Shown: piece by piece, positions 8,502-17,196 of the stretch
How the letters are laid out: every line of letters starts with the position of its first letter
How positions within the stretch are numbered: the first letter of the stretch is position 1
Assembly (NCBI GenBank): GCA_017416505.1
Contig: JAFQCI010000075.1
Span: 1 to 29,269, forward strand
DNA from: Lachnospiraceae bacterium
GTDB lineage: Bacteria; Bacillota_A; Clostridia; Lachnospirales; Lachnospiraceae
DNA length: 29,269 nucleotides
Direction of reading: 5' to 3'
Position numbers and translations under genes: made by a program
The notes under the pieces: model-generated
Seen by the model: only the letters and a program-made list of their open reading frames with translations
Databases searched by the model: none
What the model was told of the DNA's origin: nothing

Positions 8502-11500
8502 ATGAGGGCACTTTATGAACCGTTGAGTCAGGAACCGGAATTAATGAAAGTAAAGGAAGGACTAAAAAAGGATAAGGTTCCTGTTCTTCTCACGGGATGT
8601 ACAGATAATCAAAAATGCCACGTTATGAAATATATTGGGGAAGAGTATTTATATCGCGTGATCATTACTTACGACGAATCCCGTGGAAAACAATTACAGG
8701 AAGAGTATCATTTTTTTGATAAAAATGTACATTTTTATCCTTCCAAAGACGTATTGTTTTATAGTGCGGATGTACATGGAAATGAAATCGTAAAACAGCG
8801 TCAGAATGTCATAAAAGGATTGTTGGAAAAACAACCATTGACCGTGGTGGTAACACTGGACGGACTGTTGGATAAGGTGGTACCATTATCTGAAATTGAA
8901 AGTCAGGTGCTCCGGTTTCAGGTGGGACAACAAATCGTGTTGGAAGAATTGAAGGAAAAGCTGATTCATCTAGGTTATGAGAGGGCTTCTTTCGTAGAAG
9001 GAACCGGACAGTTTGCCATCCGTGGCGGCATTATTGATATTTTCCCCTTAACCGAGGATTGCCCATATCGTATTGAATTATGGGATGATGAGGTGGATTC
9101 CATTCGAAGCTTTGATGTACAAAGTCAGCGTTCTATTGAAAGTGTGGAGGAATTAGCGTTTTATCCGGCTTGTGAGATGGTACTGGACAAGAAAAGAATC
9201 GAAAAAGGGATAGAACGGATAGAAGAGGAATTTAGGGCAGTTTATGAAAAACTCCGAGGGGAATTTAAAACGGAAGAAAGTCATCGTTTGAAAAAGATGG
9301 TGGAAAAAGTAAAAGAGGACCTGACAGAATTTAATGCTGCCATGGGACTTGACAGTTTTCTGCCTTATTTCTATGAGAAAACGGTTTCTCTTTTAGAGTA
9401 TTTTCCGAAGGGAGAAACGGTATTTTTCTTGGATGAGCCAAACCGGATACAGGAAAGTGCATATGCCTGTCAGTTGGAATTTCGGGAAAGTATGTCTCAA
9501 AGATTAGAGGGAGGATACATTCTTCCAAAACAGGCAGAGGTTTTACATGATTATAAGGAAATTCTTGCAAAAGTATCCAATCAAAAAACGGTACTTCTTA
9601 GTATGCTGGCACATAATTTGGATTTGTTTGAGCCAAAGGAATTTTGTGAGCTGAGGGTAAAATCTGTAGCCCCATATCTTAATAGCTTTTCTGAGTTATT
9701 AAAAGATATTAAGATATATAAAAATGAGAAATATAAGATTTTATTGTTTTGTGCATCCAAAACCAGAGCATTGCGTCTAGTGGATGACTTAAGAAATGAC
9801 GAAGTAGAGTGTGCTTTTACAGAAGATGCAGATAAAAGTATTTTGCCGGGAGAACTGGTGGTAGCGGCTGGAAGATTAAAGAAGGGATTTGAATATCCCT
9901 CCCTTAAGTTTGTGGTAATATCAGAAAGTGATATTTTCAGTCATAAGCCGGGACGAAAGGTGAAAAAGCGGGCGGCACAAAGTGGTGAAAAAATCAGCAG
10001 TTTCCATGATTTAAATGTGGGAGATTATGTAGTACATGAAAATCATGGACTTGGAATTTATAAGGGAATTGAGAAAATTCAGGTGGATGGAATCCAAAAA
10101 GATTACATCAGCATTGAATATGAAGGTGGAAGTAAGTTATTTATTCAAGCCTCTTCCATGGATTTAATTCAAAAATATGCCGGTAAAGAAGCCAGAAAAC
10201 CGAAATTAAATAAATTAGGTGGCAGTGAGTGGAAAAAGACCAAGGATAAGGTGCGTACCCAGGTACAAAATATTGCCAAGGAATTGGTGGAATTATATGC
10301 TATCCGGCAGGAACGGATTGGATATCAGTTCGTTGAGGATACTGTCTGGCAAAGAGAGTTTGAGGAAATGTTTCCATATGAGGAAACCCAGGACCAGCTA
10401 AGAGCCATTGAAGAAACCAAGAAAGACATGATGAGTACGAAAATCATGGACCGTCTGGTTTGTGGGGATGTAGGGTTTGGAAAGACGGAAGTGGCAATCC
10501 GGGCAGCCTTTAAGGCAGTAGACAGTGGAAAACAGGTGGCATATCTGGTGCCTACCACCATTCTTGCCCAACAACATTATGAAACCTTTTTTGAACGAAT
10601 GAAGGAATTTCCGATTCGAGTCGGGGTTTTATCCAGATTCCGTACTCCGGCGCAGCAAAAAAAGACCATTGAAGCCATAAAAACAGGACAGGTGGATATC
10701 GTCATTGGAACTCACCGGTTATTATCCAAGGATGTTCAATTTAAGAATCTGGGACTTTTAATCATTGACGAAGAACAGCGTTTTGGCGTGACTCATAAGG
10801 AAAAGATTAAGATGTTAAAGAAGGATGTAGATGTACTGACCTTGTCAGCTACACCGATTCCAAGAACCCTTCATATGTCCTTGATTGGTATTCGGGATAT
10901 GAGTCTTTTGGAAGAAGCTCCTGTGGACCGTCAGGGAATACAGACCTATGTTTTGGAGTACAATGCACAGTTGATTAAAGAAGCCATTCACAGGGAATTA
11001 GCGAGAGGCGGACAGGTGTATTATGTATATAACAGGGTAAATAATATTGATGAGGTGGCATTGGAACTTTCAAAACTGGTTCCAGATGCCAGGGTTGCTT
11101 TCGCCCATGGACAAATGAGTGAGAGGGAACTGGAAAAGATTATGTTTGCCTTTACCCATAAAGAATTAGATGTTTTGGTGGCAACTACGATTATTGAAAC
11201 AGGTCTGGATATACCCAATGTAAATACCATGATTATCCATGATGCCAATAAACTAGGCTTATCCCAGTTATACCAGTTAAGAGGGCGGGTTGGCCGTTCC
11301 AACCGTCAGGCATATGCTTTCTTAATGTATAAGAGAGATACCATGTTAAAGGAAACAGCGGAAAAACGTCTACAGGCAATCAGGGAATTTACAGACTTGG
11401 GTTCTGGTGTTAAAATTGCCATGAGGGATTTGGAAATCCGCGGTGCCGGGAATTTATTAGGGGAAGACCAGTCCGGACATCTGGCAGCAGTAGGTTATGA

Positions 11501-12020
11501 CCTTTATTGCAAGATGTTGAATGAAGCAGTATTGCATTTAAAGGGAGAAGAGGTAGAGGAAACCTTTGAAACTGTCATTGATTTACCGATTGATGCCTTT
11601 ATCCCTGCTACCTATGTAAAAAATGAAGCTGCAAAGCTGGAGTTATATAAGAGAATTGCGGATATTTCCAATTCTGAGGAACAGGAAGATATGTTAGATG
11701 AGCTGACAGACCGTTTTTCAGACCCTCCGGCTCCGGTAGTGGATTTATTAAAGGTGGCATTGCTAAAAGCCAAGGCTCATAAAATAGGAATTTTGGAAAT
11801 TGCATTGAAAAATCAGGATTTGGAATTTAAAATGAAGTGGGATGCGAAGGTGGATGCTGGTAAAATTCCGGCATTTATTGAAAGCTATCCTAGAACCATG
11901 AGATTGAAACAGGGCAAGGAACCTACCTTTTCTTATTTTGCGGGTAGGGTTGCCAAGAAGGAATTGCTTGATACCATAGACAACATTCTAGAACACATGA
12001 AAGAGGAGATATGTTTATGA
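8502..12020 (+). CDS. mfd: Transcription-repair coupling factor Mfd
   Basis: 1172 residues, normal length for Mfd, the DNA translocase that removes RNA polymerase stalled at lesions and recruits UvrA. In order: a UvrB-like N-terminal region (residues 1 to about 330, including GQFAIRGGIIDIFP), the RNA-polymerase interaction domain (about 500-570, LNVGDYVVHENHGLGIYKGI), and the RecG-like motor with Walker A GDVGFGKTE (about 655), the DEEQ box with RFG (about 755), SATPIPRTLH, and IETGLDIPNVN with QLRGRVGRS. The regulatory TRCF C-terminal domain runs from about 1000 onward. The ATG at 8502 follows AAAGGGGTGG. The last codons overlap the next gene, so the lipoprotein foldase gene is probably translated from the same message. 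Confidence 0.97.
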   Translation: MRALYEPLSQEPELMKVKEGLKKDKVPVLLTGCTDNQKCHVMKYIGEEYLYRVIITYDESRGKQLQEEYHFFDKNVHFYPSKDVLFYSADVHGNEIVKQRQNVIKGLLEKQPLTVVVTLDGLLDKVVPLSEIESQVLRFQVGQQIVLEELKEKLIHLGYERASFVEGTGQFAIRGGIIDIFPLTEDCPYRIELWDDEVDSIRSFDVQSQRSIESVEELAFYPACEMVLDKKRIEKGIERIEEEFRAVYEKLRGEFKTEESHRLKKMVEKVKEDLTEFNAAMGLDSFLPYFYEKTVSLLEYFPKGETVFFLDEPNRIQESAYACQLEFRESMSQRLEGGYILPKQAEVLHDYKEILAKVSNQKTVLLSMLAHNLDLFEPKEFCELRVKSVAPYLNSFSELLKDIKIYKNEKYKILLFCASKTRALRLVDDLRNDEVECAFTEDADKSILPGELVVAAGRLKKGFEYPSLKFVVISESDIFSHKPGRKVKKRAAQSGEKISSFHDLNVGDYVVHENHGLGIYKGIEKIQVDGIQKDYISIEYEGGSKLFIQASSMDLIQKYAGKEARKPKLNKLGGSEWKKTKDKVRTQVQNIAKELVELYAIRQERIGYQFVEDTVWQREFEEMFPYEETQDQLRAIEETKKDMMSTKIMDRLVCGDVGFGKTEVAIRAAFKAVDSGKQVAYLVPTTILAQQHYETFFERMKEFPIRVGVLSRFRTPAQQKKTIEAIKTGQVDIVIGTHRLLSKDVQFKNLGLLIIDEEQRFGVTHKEKIKMLKKDVDVLTLSATPIPRTLHMSLIGIRDMSLLEEAPVDRQGIQTYVLEYNAQLIKEAIHRELARGGQVYYVYNRVNNIDEVALELSKLVPDARVAFAHGQMSERELEKIMFAFTHKELDVLVATTIIETGLDIPNVNTMIIHDANKLGLSQLYQLRGRVGRSNRQAYAFLMYKRDTMLKETAEKRLQAIREFTDLGSGVKIAMRDLEIRGAGNLLGEDQSGHLAAVGYDLYCKMLNEAVLHLKGEEVEETFETVIDLPIDAFIPATYVKNEAAKLELYKRIADISNSEEQEDMLDELTDRFSDPPAPVVDLLKVALLKAKAHKIGILEIALKNQDLEFKMKWDAKVDAGKIPAFIESYPRTMRLKQGKEPTFSYFAGRVAKKELLDTIDNILEHMKEEICL

Positions 12021-13105
12021 AACGAAGAGAAAAGGGGTTAGAAAAGAAACATGGCATGATAAAAAAAGTGCTTGCTTTTTTCCTTTTGATTACCATGATA
12101 GTGGGTATTTTTACGGCCTGTATTTGGAAAGGCGGTAAGGAGGAGTCTTCTTCCGAGGAACGTGTGAAGCTGTTCTCTTATTATGGCTGTGATGTTTATC
12201 TGGATGAGGCCATGATTTATGCCAAGGTGATTGAGGAATCTTATGAGGCAGCTTATGGGGAGGATATCTGGAATATTACCTACGAGGCCACAGATGGATC
12301 CAAGATGAAATTTGAGGAATTAATCAAAGAAGAAACCGTTGAACAGATGAAGATGGTGAAGGTAATGATTACCACGGCTAAGGAAGAGGAAATTGCCCTG
12401 ACGGAAGAGGAACAGGAAGAAATGGGACAGCAGGCGAAGGCATTTTATGAGGGGCTTACTGACCAGCAGATTGAAGATATGGGAATTTCTTTGGAAGTGG
12501 TAGTACGGGTTTACGAAGAAAACCGTCTGGCAGACAAGGCTTATGAAAAGCTGGTGGCAGATAAGGTAAGGGAAGTTTCGGATGAAGAGGCCAGAGTAAC
12601 CAAGGTTTATGATTTGCTGTTTCCTGCTTATGAGTATGCAGCAAACGTTGTCATTCCTTTAGGAGAAGAACAAAGGCAGGAGGCATTGGCAGAAGCGGTA
12701 GCGGCATTGGATGTTTTAAATGGAGTAGGTCTGGAGGAAGGAATGGTTCCTCCGACGATAGAAGAATATGCCAAGACTTATGGATACAATGAATCCGGAG
12801 AAATATATTTTGAGCAGGGAGAAGCGGCTTCGAAATATGGAGAAGAATATGAAACCAAGATGTATGAATTAAGTGAGGGGCAATATTCTTCGGTCATTGA
12901 AACAAAGTATGGGTACCATATTATTTATATGATAACTTTGACAGATGAGGAAAAGACGGCACAAAGAAAAGCGGAAATGATAGAGGAATTGGAAAAAGAT
13001 GCTTTTGATGCTTTTTACCATGATTTAACCGTAGATGCAGAAAAAAAGTGGAATGCAAAACGAGATGTGAATACAAAGGTATGGGATGAAGTATCCTTTC
13101 GATAA
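12017..13105 (+). CDS. PpiC/PrsA-like peptidyl-prolyl isomerase lipoprotein
   Basis: About 362 residues. A basic start is followed by a hydrophobic signal (VLAFFLLITMIVGIFTAC) with a lipobox ending in Cys, so it should be a membrane-anchored, extracytoplasmic lipoprotein. The middle is helical and acidic like the SurA/PrsA chaperone region. The C-terminal part contains a parvulin-like signature (GEEYETKMYELSEGQYSSVI then TKYGYHIIYMI), consistent with a foldase for secreted proteins. The gene overlaps the end of mfd by four bases (ATGA); the ATG at 12017 is eight bases from GGAG, better than ATG 12011. An internal ATG just before the signal peptide is also possible. A strong terminator follows. 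Confidence 0.85.
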   Translation: MKRREKGLEKKHGMIKKVLAFFLLITMIVGIFTACIWKGGKEESSSEERVKLFSYYGCDVYLDEAMIYAKVIEESYEAAYGEDIWNITYEATDGSKMKFEELIKEETVEQMKMVKVMITTAKEEEIALTEEEQEEMGQQAKAFYEGLTDQQIEDMGISLEVVVRVYEENRLADKAYEKLVADKVREVSDEEARVTKVYDLLFPAYEYAANVVIPLGEEQRQEALAEAVAALDVLNGVGLEEGMVPPTIEEYAKTYGYNESGEIYFEQGEAASKYGEEYETKMYELSEGQYSSVIETKYGYHIIYMITLTDEEKTAQRKAEMIEELEKDAFDAFYHDLTVDAEKKWNAKRDVNTKVWDEVSFR

Positions 13106-13138
13106 GTGTTGAGAAAAAATGGTTTTGGTAATAAAAGA

Positions 13139-13177
13139 AAAGCCCCAACTTAAGTTGTAACTTGGTTGGGGCTTTGT
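13139..13177. terminator. Bidirectional terminator between prsA-like gene and yggS
   Basis: AAAGCCCCAA and TTGGGGCTTT pair around a loop that contains AACTT-rich sequence. There is a T-rich tail on the plus strand (CTTTGTT) and, reading the other way, TTTTCTTTTATT. It serves both converging genes. Confidence 0.85.
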
Positions 13178-13194
13178 TGCTGAATCATTTTGTC

Positions 13195-13884
13195 TTAGTT
13201 ATAATTTCGTTCGCCGAAAATGGCAGTTCCCACTCTTACCATGGTAGCCCCTTCTTCTACAGCCACTTCGAAATCATTGGTCATTCCCATAGAGAGATGT
13301 TCCATGGAAACATTTGGGTAACCGCATTGTTTGGTTTCTTCAAAACATTGCTTTAAAGAACGGAATAAGAGACGGTTTTCTTCTGGGTCAGTCACATAAG
13401 GGGCGGAAGTCATAAAGCCTTTTACCCGGATATTTGGGAAAAGGGAGATTTCCTTTAGAGCATCCTGAATGTTTTCTAAGGTAAAGCCCCATTTGGATTC
13501 TTCCATACCGACATTGATTTCTAAAAGGATATCCTGACAGAGGTTTCTTTTCTCTGCTTCGTCCTGGATTTGTTTTGCAAGACGGATAGAGTCTACCGAA
13601 TGGATGCAGTCCACTTTTCCGATGATATATTTTACTTTGTTCCGTTGCAGATGTCCAATCATGTGCCACTGAATGGATTCCGGAAAATCTTCAATTTTTT
13701 GCGCAAGCTCCTGCACATAGTTTTCACCAAAAACGGTTTGCCCTGCAGAGATGGCTTCTTCGATCATTTCGTTTGGTTTTGTTTTGCTGACAGCAATTAA
13801 AGTCACATCTTCCGGATTTCTTTGGGAACGCTTACAGGCGGCGTTGATTTTTTCCTTTACTTTAATAAGATTTTCTTTTATCAT
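13195..13884 (-). CDS. YggS/YlmE family PLP-binding protein
   Basis: 229 residues of the YggS (PLPBP) family, a single-domain alanine-racemase-fold protein that binds pyridoxal phosphate and keeps B6 and amino-acid pools balanced. The PLP lysine lies in LIAVSKTKP (K35 region); FGENYVQEL, WHMIGHLQRNK and the C-terminal HLSMGMTNDFEVAVEEGATMVRVG are diagnostic. The frame is open far upstream, but the ATG at 13884 is the real start: GGAGGAC sits just upstream and the family begins here. The gene is read from its own message, since a terminator lies between it and the DAHP synthase gene upstream. It is not next to sepF/ylmG as in Bacillus. Confidence 0.92.
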   Translation of the reverse strand: MIKENLIKVKEKINAACKRSQRNPEDVTLIAVSKTKPNEMIEEAISAGQTVFGENYVQELAQKIEDFPESIQWHMIGHLQRNKVKYIIGKVDCIHSVDSIRLAKQIQDEAEKRNLCQDILLEINVGMEESKWGFTLENIQDALKEISLFPNIRVKGFMTSAPYVTDPEENRLLFRSLKQCFEETKQCGYPNVSMEHLSMGMTNDFEVAVEEGATMVRVGTAIFGERNYN

Positions 13885-13905
13885 GTTGTCCTCCGTTTTA
13901 ATAAA

Positions 13906-13937
13906 GAGACTTTGCACCAAATTTAGTGCAAAGTCTC
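13906..13937 (-). terminator. Terminator after the DAHP synthase gene
   Basis: GAGACTTTGCAC and GTGCAAAGTCTC form a perfect 12-bp stem with an 8-base loop. On the minus strand it is followed by TTTATTAAAA, as expected for an intrinsic terminator between aro and yggS. Confidence 0.8.
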
Positions 13938-13987
13938 CAAGATAGCAAGGTATGATGATATTTTGAATCATCAAAGTTAAGTAGTCA

Positions 13988-14012
13988 TTACTCTTCCTGG
14001 GTGAACAGTAAC
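13988..14012. repeat. Short dispersed palindrome, copy 2
   Basis: TTACTCTTC-CTGG-GTGAACAGTAA is an imperfect palindrome matching the copies at 6231, 15192 and 19011. It lies 12 bases beyond the DAHP synthase stop. Confidence 0.6.
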
Positions 14013-14023
14013 AGTTAGTCATC

Positions 14024-15055
14024 TTATGATAATAATTCAGCCATATCAAGAATTAAGCGTTCTGTTTTCTCCCATCCCAAGCAAGGGTCAGTGATGGATT
14101 TGCCGTAGCAGCCTTCTCCGATTTTCTGGCTTCCATCTTCGATATAACTTTCAATCATAAATCCTTTTACGAAATTCTTTAAATCATTGGACAGGCGGCA
14201 GCTGTGAAGAACTTCTTTACAGATTCTGATTTGGGCAAGATAATTTTTTCCGGAATTTGCATGGTTGGTATCCACGATAACTCCCATGTTTTCTAATCCA
14301 CGTTTACTATATAAGGTATAAAGTCTTTCTAAGTCTTCGTAGTGGTAATTAGAATAAGATTTACCATCTTCTTTTACGTATCCTCGTAAAATGGCGTGAG
14401 CATATGGATTTCCGGTACTGCTTACTTCGTAACCTCTGTAAGAAAAGGTATGTGGGTGCTGGGCAGCAGTAATGGAATTTAACATTACTTCCATATCTCC
14501 ACTGGTCGGATTTTTCATACCAACCGGAATTTTAATTCCACTGGCGGTTAATCTGTGCTGTTGGTTTTCTACAGACCTTGCACCTACGGCAACATAAGAT
14601 AAAACGTCATCTAAGTAGCTGTGGTTTTCCGGATAAAGCATTTCATCGGCACAGGTGAAGCCGGTTTCATTAATTGCACGGATGTGCATATCACGAATGG
14701 AGTATAGACCTTTTTGCATATCAGCATCTTGTTCCGGGTCTGGTTGAAGTGCCATGCCCTTATAACCGTCACCGGTGGTTCTTGGTTTATTGGTGTAGAT
14801 TCTTGGAATGATGAAGATTTTATCTTCTACTTTATCCTGAACCGTTCTTAATCTTCCGATGTAGTCTAAAACAGCATCTTCTCTGTCTGCGGAACAAGGC
14901 CCGATGACTAAGATGATTTTATCAGACTTTCCAGATAGAATATCAGCAATTTCAGCATCTCTTTTTTCTTTGACAGCCTTCATTTCGGCAGTCATTGGAA
15001 GTAAATCTTTTAATTCTGCTTCCGTATATAGTTTTCTTTTAATTTCAATGTTCAT
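14024..15055 (-). CDS. 3-deoxy-7-phosphoheptulonate synthase, class I (AroF/G/H type)
   Basis: 343 residues. It condenses phosphoenolpyruvate and erythrose 4-phosphate into DAHP, the first step of the shikimate pathway. Class I AroFGH motifs are visible in order: VIGPCSADREDAV, PRIYTNKPRTTGDGYKG (phosphoenolpyruvate site), ADEMLYPE, VGMKNPTSGD, NPYAHAILRG, DTNHANSGKN (metal His) and GFMIESYIEDG. There is no fused chorismate mutase or ACT domain. Class I enzymes of this length usually carry an N-terminal arm involved in aromatic amino-acid feedback; which one cannot be told here. The ATG at 15055 follows GAAAGG. It stands alone, with a terminator after it, so it is likely a separately controlled single gene. 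Confidence 0.95.
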   Translation of the reverse strand: MNIEIKRKLYTEAELKDLLPMTAEMKAVKEKRDAEIADILSGKSDKIILVIGPCSADREDAVLDYIGRLRTVQDKVEDKIFIIPRIYTNKPRTTGDGYKGMALQPDPEQDADMQKGLYSIRDMHIRAINETGFTCADEMLYPENHSYLDDVLSYVAVGARSVENQQHRLTASGIKIPVGMKNPTSGDMEVMLNSITAAQHPHTFSYRGYEVSSTGNPYAHAILRGYVKEDGKSYSNYHYEDLERLYTLYSKRGLENMGVIVDTNHANSGKNYLAQIRICKEVLHSCRLSNDLKNFVKGFMIESYIEDGSQKIGEGCYGKSITDPCLGWEKTERLILDMAELLS

Positions 15056-15191
15056 TTTTTTCAGCCTTTCTGGTTCTTGGTGTAAAATTAAAATGTATTT
15101 GTGTCATTCTGATAATAAAATACGTATGCTCATCACATTTTAGCATTACTTTTTAGATTTAGCAATGTTTTTCGGTTTCAATTACCAATGT

Positions 15192-15217
15192 GTTACTCTT
15201 CGGGTGTGAATAGTAAT
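15192..15217. repeat. Short dispersed palindrome, copy 3, inside a gene end
   Basis: GTTACTCTTCGGGTGTGAATAGTAAT is the same palindrome as at 13988. It overlaps the 3' end of the TOPRIM-like gene: it supplies the stop codon (TTA, read as TAA) and codons for the last residues LLFTPEE. Confidence 0.65.
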
Positions 15218-15969
15218 GGTTCTTTTAAGATGCCCAAGTCTAATAATACACATGACATCATAGATAACAGAAAATAGGAATGATTTTTTTGATAATATTG
15301 TTCTTCTTCTAAAAAAATTCTTTCATTTGCGTTAGCAAAATTATCAAAATCTAATGTAATTTTATGTTCTGTTGCATAGTTCAGTAATTCATTGCAGGCA
15401 TGGACTATGCTTTCAGCACTGATCTTATTCAGGGATATGTTTTTTGCATTGCTGGCTATAAATTTTTTTACATTGTCACCAATTTCAGCGGATTGTAGAT
15501 AGGTAGCATCATAGAAGTTGGACACCTCGTATGCTTCGATGGAAGGATAACTTAAAATAAGCATTCCTCCTAGTAGATTATTTTCATTTTCACGAGAGTT
15601 TTTTAAAGTTCTTATTAAGTTGAGTATTAATTTTGAATCTGTATTGGATATTGGATCTCTATCAAAAAGATAATATATTGCAGCATTATTAACATCGAAA
15701 TCGTACCGTTCCAATAATTCTTGAAAGATTACATCTAAATATTCATTTTCGTTAATGGAGCCGATATTTGAAGTTTTAGTATTAATAACCGCTACGACAC
15801 TATGGCTATCGGTTTGACTTTGGTAATAGGTGGTTTTTGTCCGTCTTTTTTCAATTCGCTTATAACCTAGAATGTCTTCAAAAATTTTTTTGATTAAGCT
15901 AAATTCATGTTTGCTGCCTTCTACTATAAATAGTATTTTTCCGATTCTTTTATTCTTTACTAATTCCAT
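15193..15969 (-). CDS. TOPRIM-like protein partnered with an AAA ATPase
   Basis: 258 residues. The start KRIGKILFIVEGSKHEF (Glu17) and YYLFDRDP (Asp103, Asp105) give the E...DxD pattern of TOPRIM nuclease/primase folds. SYPSIEAYEVSNF (from 140) resembles the SxPsfE segment of RloB and related defence proteins. It overlaps the ATPase gene by 20 bases; the ATG at 15969 has GGGGGA ten bases upstream, better than the GTG at 15996. ATPase plus TOPRIM pairs are known in AbiL/RloAB, PARIS (AriA/AriB) and OLD/Gabija-type phage defence. I infer the same kind of role here, with the ATPase controlling a nuclease, but I cannot place it in a named family. The last residues are encoded by a dispersed palindrome. 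Confidence 0.6.
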   Translation of the reverse strand: MELVKNKRIGKILFIVEGSKHEFSLIKKIFEDILGYKRIEKRRTKTTYYQSQTDSHSVVAVINTKTSNIGSINENEYLDVIFQELLERYDFDVNNAAIYYLFDRDPISNTDSKLILNLIRTLKNSRENENNLLGGMLILSYPSIEAYEVSNFYDATYLQSAEIGDNVKKFIASNAKNISLNKISAESIVHACNELLNYATEHKITLDFDNFANANERIFLEEEQYYQKNHSYFLLSMMSCVLLDLGILKEPLLFTPEE

Positions 15970-17089
15970 ACTCTGGTATTCCCCCAAATACACCACTTAA
16001 GTACATTTTTTCAAGATTTTGAGCCATTCTTGGCTGTTCATCTGAAAAACGATTTAATATACTTCCTTCCTTGTCTTTCATTTCTACAGCATAAATTTGA
16101 TCTGGACGTAACAAAGAATTAGTGAGCAGATTTGTAGAATGCGAAACAAAAAATAGTTGGGTATTTTTGCTGTTGTTCATAATATATCGAACTAGAAGTT
16201 CCTCAAGTTTATTGTGAAATCCACTACTGAATTCGTCAATAATCAATAACCCACCGGTTTGAACTACGTGTAGGATTGCCGGAAGAACGTTAATTAAAGT
16301 TTGATTTCCTACAGATTCTAAAAAAATAGGAATTGAAACATCAATATCTTTACGTTCAAAAAATATCATTTTATCTTCTTCTAATGTGTGGTATTTAATT
16401 CCTTTGTGCTCCATTTTTTGTGCATATTGAATGGTATATTTAAAGTTATTTTTTCTAAAAAATTGATTTATTTTTTCTGTACCATATTTTTCAAAATATT
16501 TATGGGCAGCAAAAGATTCGCCGTTGTAAGTAATGACTTTGCGTGAGTAGGCGTTGATATATACGGATTGCTTTAGAAAATAAAACCATTTTAATAAGAT
16601 ATCATTTCCTTCGAATTTAGTGTTGAAATAAACACGTTTTAAAAAAAGCAATCTGCTGTCGACTTCATGAAAGGAAACATTATTTGATAAATATAATTTT
16701 GCATTGTCTTTAATTCTTTCGATGATTTGTTTTTTATCAACTTTTAATGTTTCTTCTATGAGATGATTTCCTGAAAAAGAAAAAGCATATTCTATTACGT
16801 GTTCTTCTATATCAAATTCATAATTTAAAGTGGTGGTTTTGTCACTGGAAAACATGCATTGATATAGGGCTAAATTAATATCTTCATCTTTAAAAAGCAT
16901 ATCCAATAATAATTTTATTGGTTGGATTGCAGTTGTTTTTCCAGAGGCATTTTCCCCTACAAAAAGAGCTCCTTTTAGTAGTTTTCCGTGGGTATTTTGC
17001 TCTAATAATTTATAATTGGTTTTTTTAAAATCAAAAATGGTTTCATTTTTGAAACATTTAAAATTTCTGACAACAATATTTTTAAGCAT
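15950..17089 (-). CDS. AAA/ABC-type ATPase of an AbiL/RloA-like defence pair
   Basis: 379 residues, AAA_15/AAA_21-like, related to SMC/OLD head ATPases. It begins LKNIVVRNFKCFKNETIFDF (an RNF/YRCF-like start shared by RecF-type ATPases). Walker A is GENASGKTT (45-53). ESVGNQTL (259-266) is in the place of the signature motif, Walker B is LLIIDEFSSG (282-291), and SHSTNLL (317-323) is the H-loop. The C-terminus RPDQIYAVEMKDKEGS with QNLEKMYLSGVFGGIP is typical of RloA/AbiLi-like proteins. There is no coiled-coil arm of SMC size. It is the first gene of a two-gene operon with the TOPRIM protein. The nearest promoter-like bases lie in 17090-17160 (TATAAT-like ATAATCG on the minus strand). Confidence 0.75.
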   Translation of the reverse strand: MLKNIVVRNFKCFKNETIFDFKKTNYKLLEQNTHGKLLKGALFVGENASGKTTAIQPIKLLLDMLFKDEDINLALYQCMFSSDKTTTLNYEFDIEEHVIEYAFSFSGNHLIEETLKVDKKQIIERIKDNAKLYLSNNVSFHEVDSRLLFLKRVYFNTKFEGNDILLKWFYFLKQSVYINAYSRKVITYNGESFAAHKYFEKYGTEKINQFFRKNNFKYTIQYAQKMEHKGIKYHTLEEDKMIFFERKDIDVSIPIFLESVGNQTLINVLPAILHVVQTGGLLIIDEFSSGFHNKLEELLVRYIMNNSKNTQLFFVSHSTNLLTNSLLRPDQIYAVEMKDKEGSILNRFSDEQPRMAQNLEKMYLSGVFGGIPEYGISKE

Positions 17090-17196
17090 ATTTCAACACC
17101 TCGACAATATTCTACACTTGTAAAGAAAAGTAAAGTAATTTTTTTACGATTATAGTTTAGCATAGATAGTTAGGTTCCGCAAGTGTTTAGAGGGAA

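Noticed and set aside
13885..14049. N-terminal extension of the YggS-like protein
   Set aside because: It runs through the terminator hairpin at 13906-13937 and the palindrome at 13988; the family start at 13884 has GGAGG.
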